Assembly: GCF_900141745.1 (NCBI RefSeq)
Contig: NZ_FSRM01000002.1
Location: 2,790,001 to 2,854,000 of the forward strand
From: Paraburkholderia phenazinium
Lineage (GTDB): Bacteria > Pseudomonadota > Gammaproteobacteria > Burkholderiales > Burkholderiaceae
DNA length: 64,000 nucleotides
Reading direction: 5' to 3'
Part shown: positions 34,728 to 43,820 of the stretch, in pieces
Layout: every line of letters starts with the position of its first letter
Numbering within the stretch: the stretch's first letter is position 1
Program-made: the position numbers and the translations under genes
Notes under the pieces: model-generated
Databases searched by the model: none
What the model was told of the DNA's origin: nothing
Seen by the model: the letters and a program-made list of their open reading frames with translations, nothing else

Positions 34728-35024
34728 ATGACTCGCGAAGAGTTCGACAACCGGTTAGCCATGATCTTGCAGGACGCTGCCTTCGGCACGACCGCCGACC
34801 TTACGGATCGCGCCGTCGCCTACTGGAATGGCCAGCGTATCGTGTACGCGACGCTGCGAGACGACGACAGCGGCTTCATCGACAAGGAATTCAGTCTGGA
34901 GGGGCACTGGAGCGAATGGCGCGAGTGGCTCGAGGAATGGATGGCCCAGCCGAGCTTCAGCGTGCGGCCGGAACTACAGGACGAGATCAGGGTCGCGCCG
35001 TCTTCCGGCACGCCCACGCCGTGA
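34728..35024 (+). CDS. Small hypothetical protein
   Basis: A 98-residue acidic, Trp-rich protein (WNGQ, GHWSEWREWLEEWMAQ). There are no cysteines, signal or membrane segment. It lies 60 nt after the preceding small gene on the same strand and may be co-transcribed with it. Codon use and composition match real genes of this genome. Function not inferable. Confidence 0.6.
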   Translation: MTREEFDNRLAMILQDAAFGTTADLTDRAVAYWNGQRIVYATLRDDDSGFIDKEFSLEGHWSEWREWLEEWMAQPSFSVRPELQDEIRVAPSSGTPTP

Positions 35025-35027
35025 CCT

Positions 35028-35053
35028 CGCTTTAAGCTTCCGCTTTAAGCTTC
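35028..35053. repeat. Tandem duplication of 13 nt
   Basis: CGCTTTAAGCTTC occurs twice in direct succession (35028-35040, 35041-35053) in the short gap between two convergent genes. Two copies only; probably a replication-slippage duplication of no functional weight. Confidence 0.9.
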
Positions 35054-35078
35054 CGTTCCCAGCTAGCTGCCAGGACCG

Positions 35079-36665
35079 CTACAGAACGGCCGCCGCCTGC
35101 GAATTGTCGGCGGGTACCGGCCTCGCCGCGGTACGGCGGCGGCGCGCGGCGATAGCCGGAACTGTCGTCGGCTCTTCGCGCGGTGCTACGGGGCGCGCAT
35201 CCGTCAATTCGCAGTACACGTCGACATAGCGTTTGACTGCCGTGCCCCAGCCTGAATCGCGCGTCATCGCATTACGCTGCAGTGCGCGCCACAGCGATGG
35301 ATTCTTGAACGCCTCGACAGCACGCGCCACGCCGCCAGCGACATCCTCGAGCGACTCTCCTTCGAACAGGAAGCCGGTCGCCGCGCCCGATTTGCCCAGC
35401 CCTAACGCATAGTCGGAAATCGTGTCGGCTAGACCGCCCACGCGCGAGGCCACCGGAATCGTACCGAAGCGCATCGCGTACAGTTGCGTGAGCCCGCACG
35501 GTTCGAAGCGGCTCGCGTGCAACAGCATATCCGCGCCGGCATGCAGCATGTGCGCGAGTGTCTCGTCATAACCAATGCAGGTGCCGACACGTCCTGGCCA
35601 ACGCGCAGCCAGCTCGCGCATGCGCGCTTCGATTGGCGCGTCGCCCTGGCCCAGAATGGCGAACTGCAGCCGCTCGTGCCGCGCCATCATGGCTGGAATC
35701 GCCTCGGCCACCACCTCCGCCATCTTCTGTTCGGTGAGCCGGCTGCCGATCGCCACCAGCGGCACGAACGGTTCGCGTGCAAGTCCGAATGCCTGTTGCA
35801 ACGCCCGTTTGCACGCGTATTTGCCCGCTACGTTGTCAGCCGAATAATTGCTCGTGATCAGCGCGTCGGTGGCGGGGTTCCACATCTGCATGTCGATGCC
35901 GTTGGTGATGCCGGAGAGCTTGTGCGACTCCGCGTTCAGCACGCCTTCCATCCGATGGCCGAAGCGCGGTGTCAGAATTTCCGTCGCATAACGCTCGCTC
36001 ACAGTCGTAACGCGGTCGGCGTGGACGATCCCGGCCTTCATCAAACTAAGCGAACCGTAGAACTCGATGCTGCGCTCGTCGGTAAGTGCCGGCGCGAGCA
36101 GTTCAGGCGGCACGCCCATCCACGGACCGGCGGCGAGCGGATAGTTACCCTGAAACGCGAGATTGTGGATCGTGAAGACGCTGCGGGCCTGCACGCCGCC
36201 GAGTTTCATGTAGAGCGGCGTGAGTCCCGCGTGCCAGTCGTGAGCGTGCACGACGTCCGGCCGCTTGATACCGCGCACGCCGCGCGCAATCCGCGCCGCG
36301 GCGGCAGCGAGCGATGCGAACCGCACGAGGTTGTCCACGTAGTCGCGGCCGTAGCGGTCGCGGTAGATGCCTTCGCGTGTGAACAGATGATCCATCTGCA
36401 GCAACAGCACCGGCACGCCCGTGTCGGGCATCTGCGCCCGGATGATCACGCCGTCGCCGCCCGGCAGACCCGCGAGTCTGGCCACGCGGGTCGCGCCGAG
36501 CACGCGCTCGAGTGCGCCGGGATAGGCGGGCATCAGGATCGACGCAGCGACGCCGGCTTCGCATAACGCGGCGCCGTATGCGCTGACCATGTCGGCGAGG
36601 CCGCCCGTTTTTGCAAGAGGGGCTGCTTCGGATGCAACCAGTAAAACGTTGAGCGGCGTCGGCAT
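35079..36665 (-). CDS. glgA: Glycogen synthase (ADP-glucose type)
   Basis: A 528-residue GT5 glycosyltransferase that elongates alpha-1,4-glucan from ADP-glucose. The substrate-binding KTGGLADM motif lies near residue 16. HAHDWHAGL, FTIHNLAFQG and a C-terminal GT-B nucleotide site (RFEPCGLTQLYAMRFGTIP) are all present. About 40 residues after the last GT-B helix are Arg/Ala-rich and extend beyond most bacterial GlgA. ATG 36665 (MPTPLNVLLVASEAAP) is chosen by homology. No other glycogen gene lies within the window, so it is an orphan here. Confidence 0.94.
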   Translation of the reverse strand: MPTPLNVLLVASEAAPLAKTGGLADMVSAYGAALCEAGVAASILMPAYPGALERVLGATRVARLAGLPGGDGVIIRAQMPDTGVPVLLLQMDHLFTREGIYRDRYGRDYVDNLVRFASLAAAAARIARGVRGIKRPDVVHAHDWHAGLTPLYMKLGGVQARSVFTIHNLAFQGNYPLAAGPWMGVPPELLAPALTDERSIEFYGSLSLMKAGIVHADRVTTVSERYATEILTPRFGHRMEGVLNAESHKLSGITNGIDMQMWNPATDALITSNYSADNVAGKYACKRALQQAFGLAREPFVPLVAIGSRLTEQKMAEVVAEAIPAMMARHERLQFAILGQGDAPIEARMRELAARWPGRVGTCIGYDETLAHMLHAGADMLLHASRFEPCGLTQLYAMRFGTIPVASRVGGLADTISDYALGLGKSGAATGFLFEGESLEDVAGGVARAVEAFKNPSLWRALQRNAMTRDSGWGTAVKRYVDVYCELTDARPVAPREEPTTVPAIAARRRRTAARPVPADNSQAAAVL

Positions 36666-37170
36666 AGTCGGATAAAAATTTGGCGGTGGGGCGTAAGCGG
36701 ATAGACGTACGGCAGAAATCAAACCGATAGTTTTCAGCAAGCACTGTGCCCGTGGCCCTTGAACGAAGGGGGAGCTGCGAGTTCAGCCGCGGCGAGTGCG
36801 TGTCCTCGCTCGTCGACGTGCGCTCGCGCCACCTGCGCGCAGCGCTCTTTGCCGCGCTGCACAAGGATCTGCGGCTTGCGGCCTAAAGCGAAGCCGCGTG
36901 TCGATTCAGATTTGCATCGCGTAGCGCATCACATATTTGCGATTTTCGTACGGAGCTCGTGACGCATTCGTGGCAGCACGCGTCTGGCAAGACGGTCAAT
37001 GCGGGGCAGTTTTTACGCACGACGGCTACACAACAGTGCAGCGATGCACGCTCTTCGCTCCCAGCGCTTTTACAACGGCACGTCGCTTGCTGAATCTTTG
37101 GCAGGCCTGCGTGCATTGGCAACGCAGCCGCTCAAATCTGAATCTCTCTGATCTCACCAAGGAGTAAGTC
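36666..37170. other. Divergent intergenic region (505 nt)
   Basis: The region between glgA and the Gly-rich exported protein gene. A 46-codon plus-strand frame from GTG 36746 to TAA 36886 exists, with no Shine-Dalgarno or family resemblance, and I do not call it. The 3' part is AT-richer and contains AAGGAG before the next gene. No convincing dyad. Confidence 0.45.
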
Positions 37171-37458
37171 ATGAAAATGCAAAAAGCGGTCTTGATTTCG
37201 GCGTTGTTGTTGAGCTCTGGCGTTGCGCTGGCTGCGGGTGGAGGTGGTACCGGGAACGGCGGAGCGGGCGGCAATGGGAATGGCAACGGAGGCGGGGGCG
37301 CCCCTGGCGATTCGGCGATGACCGCCGCCAGCGGCAGCGGCCCGACGACGATGTCGAAGAGCAAGACGAAGAAGAAACACACGACAGCGTCCAGGCCGGC
37401 TAACGATACGACCAACATGCCCGGCGCCGACGCGAGCAGCGGTACCAAGGGGCATTGA
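37171..37458 (+). CDS. Small glycine-rich exported protein
   Basis: A 95-residue protein: a signal peptide of about 22 residues (LISALLLSSGVALAA), a Gly/Asn-rich segment (GGGGTGNGGAGGNGNGNGGG), then a Ser/Thr/Lys region with KSKTKKKH. It looks intrinsically disordered and periplasmic or extracellular. AAGGAG lies seven nt before ATG. Similar small Gly-rich exported proteins are frequent in Burkholderia, but I know no function. Confidence 0.65.
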   Translation: MKMQKAVLISALLLSSGVALAAGGGGTGNGGAGGNGNGNGGGGAPGDSAMTAASGSGPTTMSKSKTKKKHTTASRPANDTTNMPGADASSGTKGH

Positions 37459-37515
37459 GCCGGGGGCTCGACGACAACCCATTCCCGATTCCCCGGTCTC
37501 ACCTGGAGCCGCGCC

Positions 37516-38550
37516 ATGACACTCGCCGATACTCTCAAGGGCATGATCGGACTTGATCCGACCGCCCACGCAGACGCCGATATGAAGGCGGTGCTCGCCG
37601 CGCTCAAGGAACTGAACCCAAAGCCGATCGAAGAATGCAGCGTTGCCGAGGCCCGCGAGCAGCCGACGCCCACCGACGCCGTCCGGAAACTGATGACGCA
37701 GGCGGGTCACGCCGCCCGGCTACCGCTGGAAGTGGAGGCGGTGCAGAGCGAGGACAAGCTGATTCCGGGCGCTGCGGGCAGCAATCCGGCGCGTATCTAC
37801 CGTCCGGCCGGCGATGGCCCGTTTCCGCTGATCCTGTATTTTCACGGCGGCGGCTGGGTGATTGCCGATCTGGACGTCTACGATGCGACGCCGCGCTCGA
37901 TTGCGGCACAAAGCAACGCGATCGTGGTGTCCGCCCACTACCGGCAGGCGCCTGAGCACAGGTTGCCCGCCGCACACGAGGATGCGTTCGCCGCGTGGCG
38001 CTGGATCGTCGAAAGTGCGGCGAGCCTCGGCGGCGACCCAAGCCGGATAGCGGTGATGGGCGAGAGCGCCGGGGCGAATCTTGCCATCAACGTGTCCATC
38101 CATGCGCGCGATTCAGGCTTGCGCGCACCCTTGCATCAGGCGCTGATCTATCCCGTGGCGAGCAACAACATCGTTTCGATCTCCTATGAGGAGAATCGCA
38201 ATGCGAAGCCGTTGAACAAGAAGATGATGTTGTGGTTCGTCCAGAACGTGATCAACGACGAGGGTGATCTGAAAAGCCCGCTGATCGATGTGGTCAGCGC
38301 GGATCTGTCGAACCTACCGCCTACGGTGGTGGTGACCGCGGGCATCGACCCATTGCGCTCCGATGGCGAGAAACTCGCGGAAAAACTGCGTGATGCTGGT
38401 GTTGCCGTCGAGCACCGCAACTATCAGGGGGCGACACATGAATTCTTCGGCATGGCGCCGGTGGTTCAGGCGGCGCGCGATGCCCAGACTTTCGTTTCGC
38501 TCGCGCAGCGCCAGGCATTCGGCGGCGTGCCGCTCGAAGAGGCGCCTTGA
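37516..38550 (+). CDS. Alpha/beta hydrolase, HSL (acetyl-esterase) family
   Basis: A 344-residue esterase of the hormone-sensitive-lipase group. The oxyanion-hole motif is HGGGW (110-114). The nucleophile elbow GESAG has S184, and the acid and base are predicted in AGIDPLRSDG and GATHEFFG. There is no signal peptide, so it is cytosolic. Such enzymes hydrolyse short-chain acyl esters. The N-terminal 80 residues form the usual cap. It follows the Gly-rich protein gene by 57 nt, probably by chance. Substrate unknown. Confidence 0.92.
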   Translation: MTLADTLKGMIGLDPTAHADADMKAVLAALKELNPKPIEECSVAEAREQPTPTDAVRKLMTQAGHAARLPLEVEAVQSEDKLIPGAAGSNPARIYRPAGDGPFPLILYFHGGGWVIADLDVYDATPRSIAAQSNAIVVSAHYRQAPEHRLPAAHEDAFAAWRWIVESAASLGGDPSRIAVMGESAGANLAINVSIHARDSGLRAPLHQALIYPVASNNIVSISYEENRNAKPLNKKMMLWFVQNVINDEGDLKSPLIDVVSADLSNLPPTVVVTAGIDPLRSDGEKLAEKLRDAGVAVEHRNYQGATHEFFGMAPVVQAARDAQTFVSLAQRQAFGGVPLEEAP

Positions 38551-38613
38551 TCCGGGCGCGCGGCCGCAACATGTACCGGTGAGAGTCAGGCGCTCCGGTA
38601 ATTCACGCCTTCT

Positions 38614-40557
38614 TTAAACGACATTGGCCTGGAAAAACTGCAGCGCCTCGGCCGGCATCGGCTTGCCGAACAGATAGCCCTGCATCACGCGGCAGCCGAG
38701 TGCGGTCAGCATTTCGCACTGCGATTCGGTCTCGACGCCTTCCACCACGCATTCGAGCCCGAGGTTGCGGCACAGGTCCATCACCGATTTGATGATCTTG
38801 CCGCACGCTACATCCGTATCGACCTCGGCCACGAAACTGCGATCAATCTTGATCGTATCGAAGGGCAGGCGATGGACGTAGCTCAGGCTGGAATAGCCGG
38901 TGCCGAAATCGTCGAGCGACACCTGGCAGCCCACCTGCTTGATCAGCGACAAGGAAGCACGCGCCTGTCTGAAGTCGCGGGTCACCGCGGTCTCGGTGAT
39001 TTCGAAATGCACCCGTTCGGCCAGCGTGGCGCTCGCCTGCACGATATCGAGCAACCGCCTTGCGCGCGGCACCGACGAGATGTCGAGCGCCGAGAGGTTG
39101 AACGAAAGGTAAATATGCGGCGGCCAGTTGGCGGCTTCGTTCAGCGCCTTGTGCAACAGCACCTCGGTCACCACACGAATCAGATCGGTCCGCTCGGCGA
39201 TGCGGATAAATTCATCCGGCCTCACCTGACCGAGCTTCGGACTGCGCCACCGGCCAAGCGCCTCGAAGCCGACCGCGGTACGGGTGGCGACGTCGTAGAT
39301 GGGCTGAAACTCCAGGTAGAGTTCGGCGTCGAGGTTCGCCGCCTTCAACTCCTGGGCGACGAGGCTCGCGCGCCGCACGCGGTTTTCGTGCTCGGCGGAA
39401 AACACCACGGCCGTGCCGCGCCGGCTTTCCTTGCCGACGTAGAGTGCGGCATCCGCGCGCTCGAACACCTCGGCCACGCTGACACTCGCAGGCGGCAAAC
39501 CGGCCCAGCCGATCGTACCCGACAACTCGGCGGTGTTCTCGCCGACCGTATAGGGCCGGCTGAGCCGCTCGCACAGCGTTTGCCCGAGGCGGTCGAGTTC
39601 GTCCTCGCCAAGACGCCGTTGAATGATGATTCCGAATTCGTCGCCACCCAGCCGTGCGAAGAAAATCGTCGGATCGGCGAGCGCCAGAAGCCGGTTGCCG
39701 ACTTCCTTGAGCACGAGGTCGCCGCTCGAATGACCGTAGATGTCGTTGACCTGCTTGAAACCGTCGAGGTCGATCAGCCCCATGTGAAAGTTGGCGACGC
39801 CGCCTGTGCTTTGCTCGGCCAGCGCATTGAGCGACGAAAAGAAACTGCGCCGGTTGGGCAGGCCGGTCAGGCTATCGATGTTGGCGAGGCGGAAGTTGTC
39901 GTCGCTGAGTTTCTGCGTGACCGACTGGCTCACGAGCAGTTCGCGCTTCGAAGAGACAAGGCTCGCGAAGTTCCGGTAGTAGAGATGGACGATAAAAGCG
40001 AGGGTCACCCCGACGAACAGCATATCCGCCGCCATCGCCACGAACACGGGGCGCCCCGCGGCCAGCAGAAAGATGGTGAAAGAACCGATCACGATGGTCA
40101 GTAGCGTGAGCGCCGCGGTCCGCAGATGCATCAGGCAGAACACGCATCCGACCACCGTGGTGGCCATGTAGAACGCCACCTGACACTGCTCGTAGGCGGG
40201 TCCATAGGGGAATAGCAGCAGCGACCAGGTAGTGAAGCCGACGCCGAACCCGCACGCGAACCAGAAGGTCTTGCGCAGTTCGGGCACGGCTTTCTCATGC
40301 GTGAGCGTGCGGTGGCGGACGAACCACCACCGTACGCAGCGGAACACGCAGACCGTGCAAAGGGCCGCCGGAATATGGATGGCGAGCCAGGCCGGCGCGT
40401 AGGCAAGGTGGGTGATCGCCACCGCCATCGTGTTGACCACCAGCATGAAGTAGAGGAGCGGGATTTGCCGGCCGAACGCCTGCATTTGCGAGCGCACGAG
40501 TTCCGGGTCGGTGCTGTCGACCGTGAACGCCCCCCTTATTCGAGCTACCGATCCCAT
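38614..40557 (-). CDS. GGDEF-EAL protein with membrane sensor
   Basis: A 647-residue c-di-GMP enzyme. About six membrane helices lie in residues 30-195. A GGDEF domain at about 210-385 has an intact RLGGDEFGI site. An EAL domain at about 395-640 has an intact FEALGRW, the metal-binding DDFGTGYSS and a preserved QGYLFGKPM end. Both synthesis and hydrolysis are possible on sequence alone. An N-terminal multi-helix sensor of this sort commonly receives membrane or redox cues. Two PilZ proteins in the window are potential c-di-GMP effectors. Confidence 0.94.
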   Translation of the reverse strand: MGSVARIRGAFTVDSTDPELVRSQMQAFGRQIPLLYFMLVVNTMAVAITHLAYAPAWLAIHIPAALCTVCVFRCVRWWFVRHRTLTHEKAVPELRKTFWFACGFGVGFTTWSLLLFPYGPAYEQCQVAFYMATTVVGCVFCLMHLRTAALTLLTIVIGSFTIFLLAAGRPVFVAMAADMLFVGVTLAFIVHLYYRNFASLVSSKRELLVSQSVTQKLSDDNFRLANIDSLTGLPNRRSFFSSLNALAEQSTGGVANFHMGLIDLDGFKQVNDIYGHSSGDLVLKEVGNRLLALADPTIFFARLGGDEFGIIIQRRLGEDELDRLGQTLCERLSRPYTVGENTAELSGTIGWAGLPPASVSVAEVFERADAALYVGKESRRGTAVVFSAEHENRVRRASLVAQELKAANLDAELYLEFQPIYDVATRTAVGFEALGRWRSPKLGQVRPDEFIRIAERTDLIRVVTEVLLHKALNEAANWPPHIYLSFNLSALDISSVPRARRLLDIVQASATLAERVHFEITETAVTRDFRQARASLSLIKQVGCQVSLDDFGTGYSSLSYVHRLPFDTIKIDRSFVAEVDTDVACGKIIKSVMDLCRNLGLECVVEGVETESQCEMLTALGCRVMQGYLFGKPMPAEALQFFQANVV

Positions 40558-40719
40558 CAGTGCTCCTCGTGTGAATTGAGCCTTAACCCTCGTATATCGG
40601 CAGGTTTCTTAACATTCTTCAGTTTTTATGAGCAGTCCGAGGGAAATTGCCGATGTGCGCGGGCCGCGAGCGGGTTGCGCAAACGTTGTCGTGGCAATGG
40701 GAGGAGTGGGCGGGGAGTG

Positions 40720-40742
40720 GGACCCCGGCGCCCGCGGGGTCC
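40720..40742 (-). terminator. GC hairpin after ABC exporter gene
   Basis: An 8-bp stem (GGACCCCG at 40720-40727, CGGGGTCC at 40735-40742) with a seven-base loop lies just beyond the stop of the minus-strand ABC gene. No T-run follows on the minus strand, so it may only protect the 3' end or aid factor-dependent termination. Confidence 0.45.
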
Positions 40743-40752
40743 GGTCAACCGG

Positions 40753-42585
40753 TCACGCCAGTTCTGGCGGCGGAGTGCTGCGCTTGCGTTGGCGTGTCAG
40801 CGTATCGCGGTAGATGCCGGGGACGTTCGCCAGTTCAGAGGGCGAGCCGTCCTGGACGACACGGCCGCGATTGACCACGACGATCCGGTCGAAGCTCTGC
40901 AGCGTAGACAGACGGTGAGCGATGGCGACTACCGTGCGGTTTTGCATCAGGCGTTCGAGCGCCAGCTGGATCGCCGCTTCCGAGGCCGAGTCGAGCGACG
41001 ACGTAGCTTCGTCGAGCAGAAGGATCGGCGAGTCGCGCAGAATGGCGCGCGCAATGGCGATCCGCTGCCGTTGACCGCCGGAGAGCTTGGTGCCGCGATC
41101 CCCGACTACGGTGTCGAGCCCGTCGGGCAACGCGCTGAGGATGTCCATGCAGTTGGCATCCTCGCAGGCGCGCTTGACATCCGCCTCGTTCGCTTTCGGC
41201 ACCCCATAGCGGATATTTTCGAGCAAGGTCCGGTGGAACAGCGAGACATCCTGCGGCACGATCGAAATCGCGGCCTGCAGACTGTCCTGGCCGACCTTCG
41301 AGATGTCCTGTCCCGAGATGCTGACGGTGCCGGACGCCGGTTCGTAGAAGTGCTGGATCAGGGCAAGGATCGTCGATTTGCCGGCGCCCGACGGACCGAC
41401 CAGCCCAACGCGCTCGCCCGCGCGGATCTGCAGGTTCAGGCCGTTCAACACCGGCCGGCGCCCCGGATAGGCAAATGTGACGTTGTTGAAATCGATGGTT
41501 GCGGTGGTGACGTGCAACGGCGGCGCGTCGTGGTGCTCAGGCATCGCGTGGGGCGCGAGCAGGATGGCCGAGGCTTCGCCAAGGCGCGCCACGTACTGCG
41601 TCAGATCCACGAATGCGACCGCCAGATCGCGTGTGCCGTGCAGAATCGCGAAGCCGAGCGAGCTGATCAGCACGACGTCGCCCGTCGTCGCGCGGTCCAT
41701 GCTCCATAGCCAGAGGGTCCAGCCGAGCATGCCAGCGGAAAGAATCGCCGTGGCGATTGCATGCAGCAGACGCAGCTTTTCGAGGTAAAGCAGGCTGCCG
41801 GTACGCGCTTTGGTCTCAACGCCCAGTTGCTCGTCGAGGCGTCGACGTTCCCTCCCGATGGCTGAGAACGCACGCACGAGCCCCATGTTGCCGATGATGT
41901 CCACCAGTTCGCCATCCACCGCTGCTGCCCGCGCGGCGAAGGCATGGTGCCGCGAAGTGCCGCGGCTCGCCAGGACGTAAACGCCGAAAGCGAGAATGCC
42001 GGAGACCGCCACCAGCGCGGCGCTCATCGGCACACTGACGGCGCCAACCATTATGATGGCGCCGATTACCGTGAGGCACGGCGGTATCGCCGTCCACGAA
42101 GCGGTGTTTTCGAGTATGTACGCCGCGTTCGCCGTGGCGGAAATGCGGCTCGAGAGGACGCCCGGCTGCTTGTCGGCGAAGAACGCGGGTGGGTGAGCGG
42201 TCAGATAGGCGAACATCTCGCGCCGGATGTCGCCGGTCACCGTGACGAAAGTCCGCGCGGCGATCCAGCCGCCGACGCGCCAGAACAGGTTGTCCGCGAG
42301 AATCAGTCCGACGAGAATTACGAAGGCCCGCATCACGACAGCGGGATGGGTGCGGCCAGAAGGTAACGCATCGACGAGATTCTTGATGCCCCATTGCGAG
42401 GCCAGCGCGCACCCGACCGCGGCAAGCACACTCACCAGCACGATCAGATGGGAAACCTTGCGCCGGGCGATGTAGCGCCATAGCAGAGCCATCGGCTTGC
42501 CGGCATAACGGGACATCTCGCTCGAGCGCGCGCGCCGGCGCGCATGGCGAATATGGCGCCGGCGGGTCGGTTCGGGAATTTCCAT
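40753..42585 (-). CDS. ABC exporter, fused membrane and ATPase domains
   Basis: A 610-residue half-transporter. An Arg-rich cytosolic start is followed by six membrane helices (about 35-330) and one nucleotide-binding domain with Walker A GPSGAGKST, signature LSGGQRQRIAIARA and Walker B ILLLDEATSSLD. It works as a homodimer that exports a lipid, peptide or drug; the substrate cannot be read from the sequence. ATG 42585 (MEIPEPTRRR) is preferred over an upstream ATG at 42630 because the upstream extension looks like non-coding sequence. It stands alone on this strand. Confidence 0.9.
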   Translation of the reverse strand: MEIPEPTRRRHIRHARRRARSSEMSRYAGKPMALLWRYIARRKVSHLIVLVSVLAAVGCALASQWGIKNLVDALPSGRTHPAVVMRAFVILVGLILADNLFWRVGGWIAARTFVTVTGDIRREMFAYLTAHPPAFFADKQPGVLSSRISATANAAYILENTASWTAIPPCLTVIGAIIMVGAVSVPMSAALVAVSGILAFGVYVLASRGTSRHHAFAARAAAVDGELVDIIGNMGLVRAFSAIGRERRRLDEQLGVETKARTGSLLYLEKLRLLHAIATAILSAGMLGWTLWLWSMDRATTGDVVLISSLGFAILHGTRDLAVAFVDLTQYVARLGEASAILLAPHAMPEHHDAPPLHVTTATIDFNNVTFAYPGRRPVLNGLNLQIRAGERVGLVGPSGAGKSTILALIQHFYEPASGTVSISGQDISKVGQDSLQAAISIVPQDVSLFHRTLLENIRYGVPKANEADVKRACEDANCMDILSALPDGLDTVVGDRGTKLSGGQRQRIAIARAILRDSPILLLDEATSSLDSASEAAIQLALERLMQNRTVVAIAHRLSTLQSFDRIVVVNRGRVVQDGSPSELANVPGIYRDTLTRQRKRSTPPPELA

Positions 42586-42814
42586 TGCCTGTTGCTCCGT
42601 CGTTTTTACGGGGCCGGCAGGGCTGCGCACCGATACAATCGGGCGGTTGCTGCAAGCGGAAAGGCTTGGTGAAACGGTACACCACGGAAGGCGTCAGCAA
42701 CCGGCGTGCCTGTCGCGCGCAAAGCGGTAAGGGCTTGCATGGCCGCGCCATTCAAGCAATCTGTTTTTGAGCCGATATGCTGTCGATGCGGGGAAGAATC
42801 GCCACGGAAAGCAC

Positions 42815-43780
42815 ATGCATACCCATTACGACAATCTCAAGGTCACGCGCGGCGCGCCGGCCGAGGTGATCCGAGCCGCCTATAAGGCCCTCAGCCAGCG
42901 CTACCATCCTGACAAAAATACCAGTCCGGATGCACAGCGCATCATGCGCATTATCAACGAGGCTTACGCGGTGTTGGGCGACCCGGAACGCAGAAAGGCG
43001 TACGACCGCGAACTTTCGGCGCACGAACAGCAAGCGCCGAAAGTGCAGGGGCCGCCGCCCGATGCGGCGCCGGCGTACCCTTCGCCGCGCGAGCGCTACG
43101 GCAGGGCGGAACCGTCCTTCGCGGCGTCCGCCAGGGCTTCGACGTTCAACCAGAGGCGGCACACAGCACCCGAAGCGGCCACTTCCCAGCAGGGCAAGAC
43201 GAAGGAGTCGGCTCGGGCGCGCGCCTTCAGGATTGTTGTTTGCGTTGCCATCGTATTGGCCGCGGCGTGGACGGGTTGGCACGCGAACCATCGCCTGCCG
43301 TTTCATCGGAGCATTGCGAGCGCGCCACCGCACGCCACTGTCGCCGCCAGATGGACTAATCCTGTCACCGGTGCGAGTGTGCAGATAGATGGCGTCTGGA
43401 CGCTCTCGGTAACCAGAACCGAAAACGGCGAGCCGATCTATACCTTCACCGACCCGACCGGCCGCGCCGCGGTCGTCTTCGCGCGCGAGGTTCTGCCGGA
43501 CGTGGGATTCAGCCGATACATCCCCGCGTACCTGCGCAACAATGCGTCGACGATGCCGCTCGGCGTACCTGGGACGCGCGACACGGTCGACGGTCATGAA
43601 AGCTGGATTGCCGAGGGCCGCCTAAAGTCAGACCCCACGATGAAAACGCATGTGGAGTTGCGCCATATCGACGCGTCGTTCTGGCGCATCGTGACCGTGC
43701 AGGGGCAACCCTACGAGAACACGGACGAAGCGACGGGCAAGCTCAAACAGCAGTTGTGGGGCACGCTGGCAGGGCTTTGA
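42815..43780 (+). CDS. Membrane-anchored J-domain protein
   Basis: A 321-residue protein. An N-terminal J domain (2-66) with HPD at 31-33 predicts stimulation of a DnaK-type chaperone. A disordered Pro/Arg/Ser linker (70-135) is followed by one membrane helix (139-156) and a C-terminal domain of about 165 residues that would be periplasmic if the J domain is cytosolic. That domain (TNPVTGASVQIDGVW, YTFTDPTGRAAVVFARE) is not one I recognise. There is no G/F or zinc-finger region, so it is a class C J protein. ATG 42815 is set by the J-domain start. Confidence 0.85.
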   Translation: MHTHYDNLKVTRGAPAEVIRAAYKALSQRYHPDKNTSPDAQRIMRIINEAYAVLGDPERRKAYDRELSAHEQQAPKVQGPPPDAAPAYPSPRERYGRAEPSFAASARASTFNQRRHTAPEAATSQQGKTKESARARAFRIVVCVAIVLAAAWTGWHANHRLPFHRSIASAPPHATVAARWTNPVTGASVQIDGVWTLSVTRTENGEPIYTFTDPTGRAAVVFAREVLPDVGFSRYIPAYLRNNASTMPLGVPGTRDTVDGHESWIAEGRLKSDPTMKTHVELRHIDASFWRIVTVQGQPYENTDEATGKLKQQLWGTLAGL

Positions 43781-43820
43781 TGGGCCGACGGCCACATCAG
43801 GACAACGGCAAGGAGCGGCA

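Noticed and set aside
36746..36886. A 46-codon plus-strand frame starting GTG in the glgA upstream region
   Set aside because: No Shine-Dalgarno, no family resemblance, and length expected by chance at this GC content.
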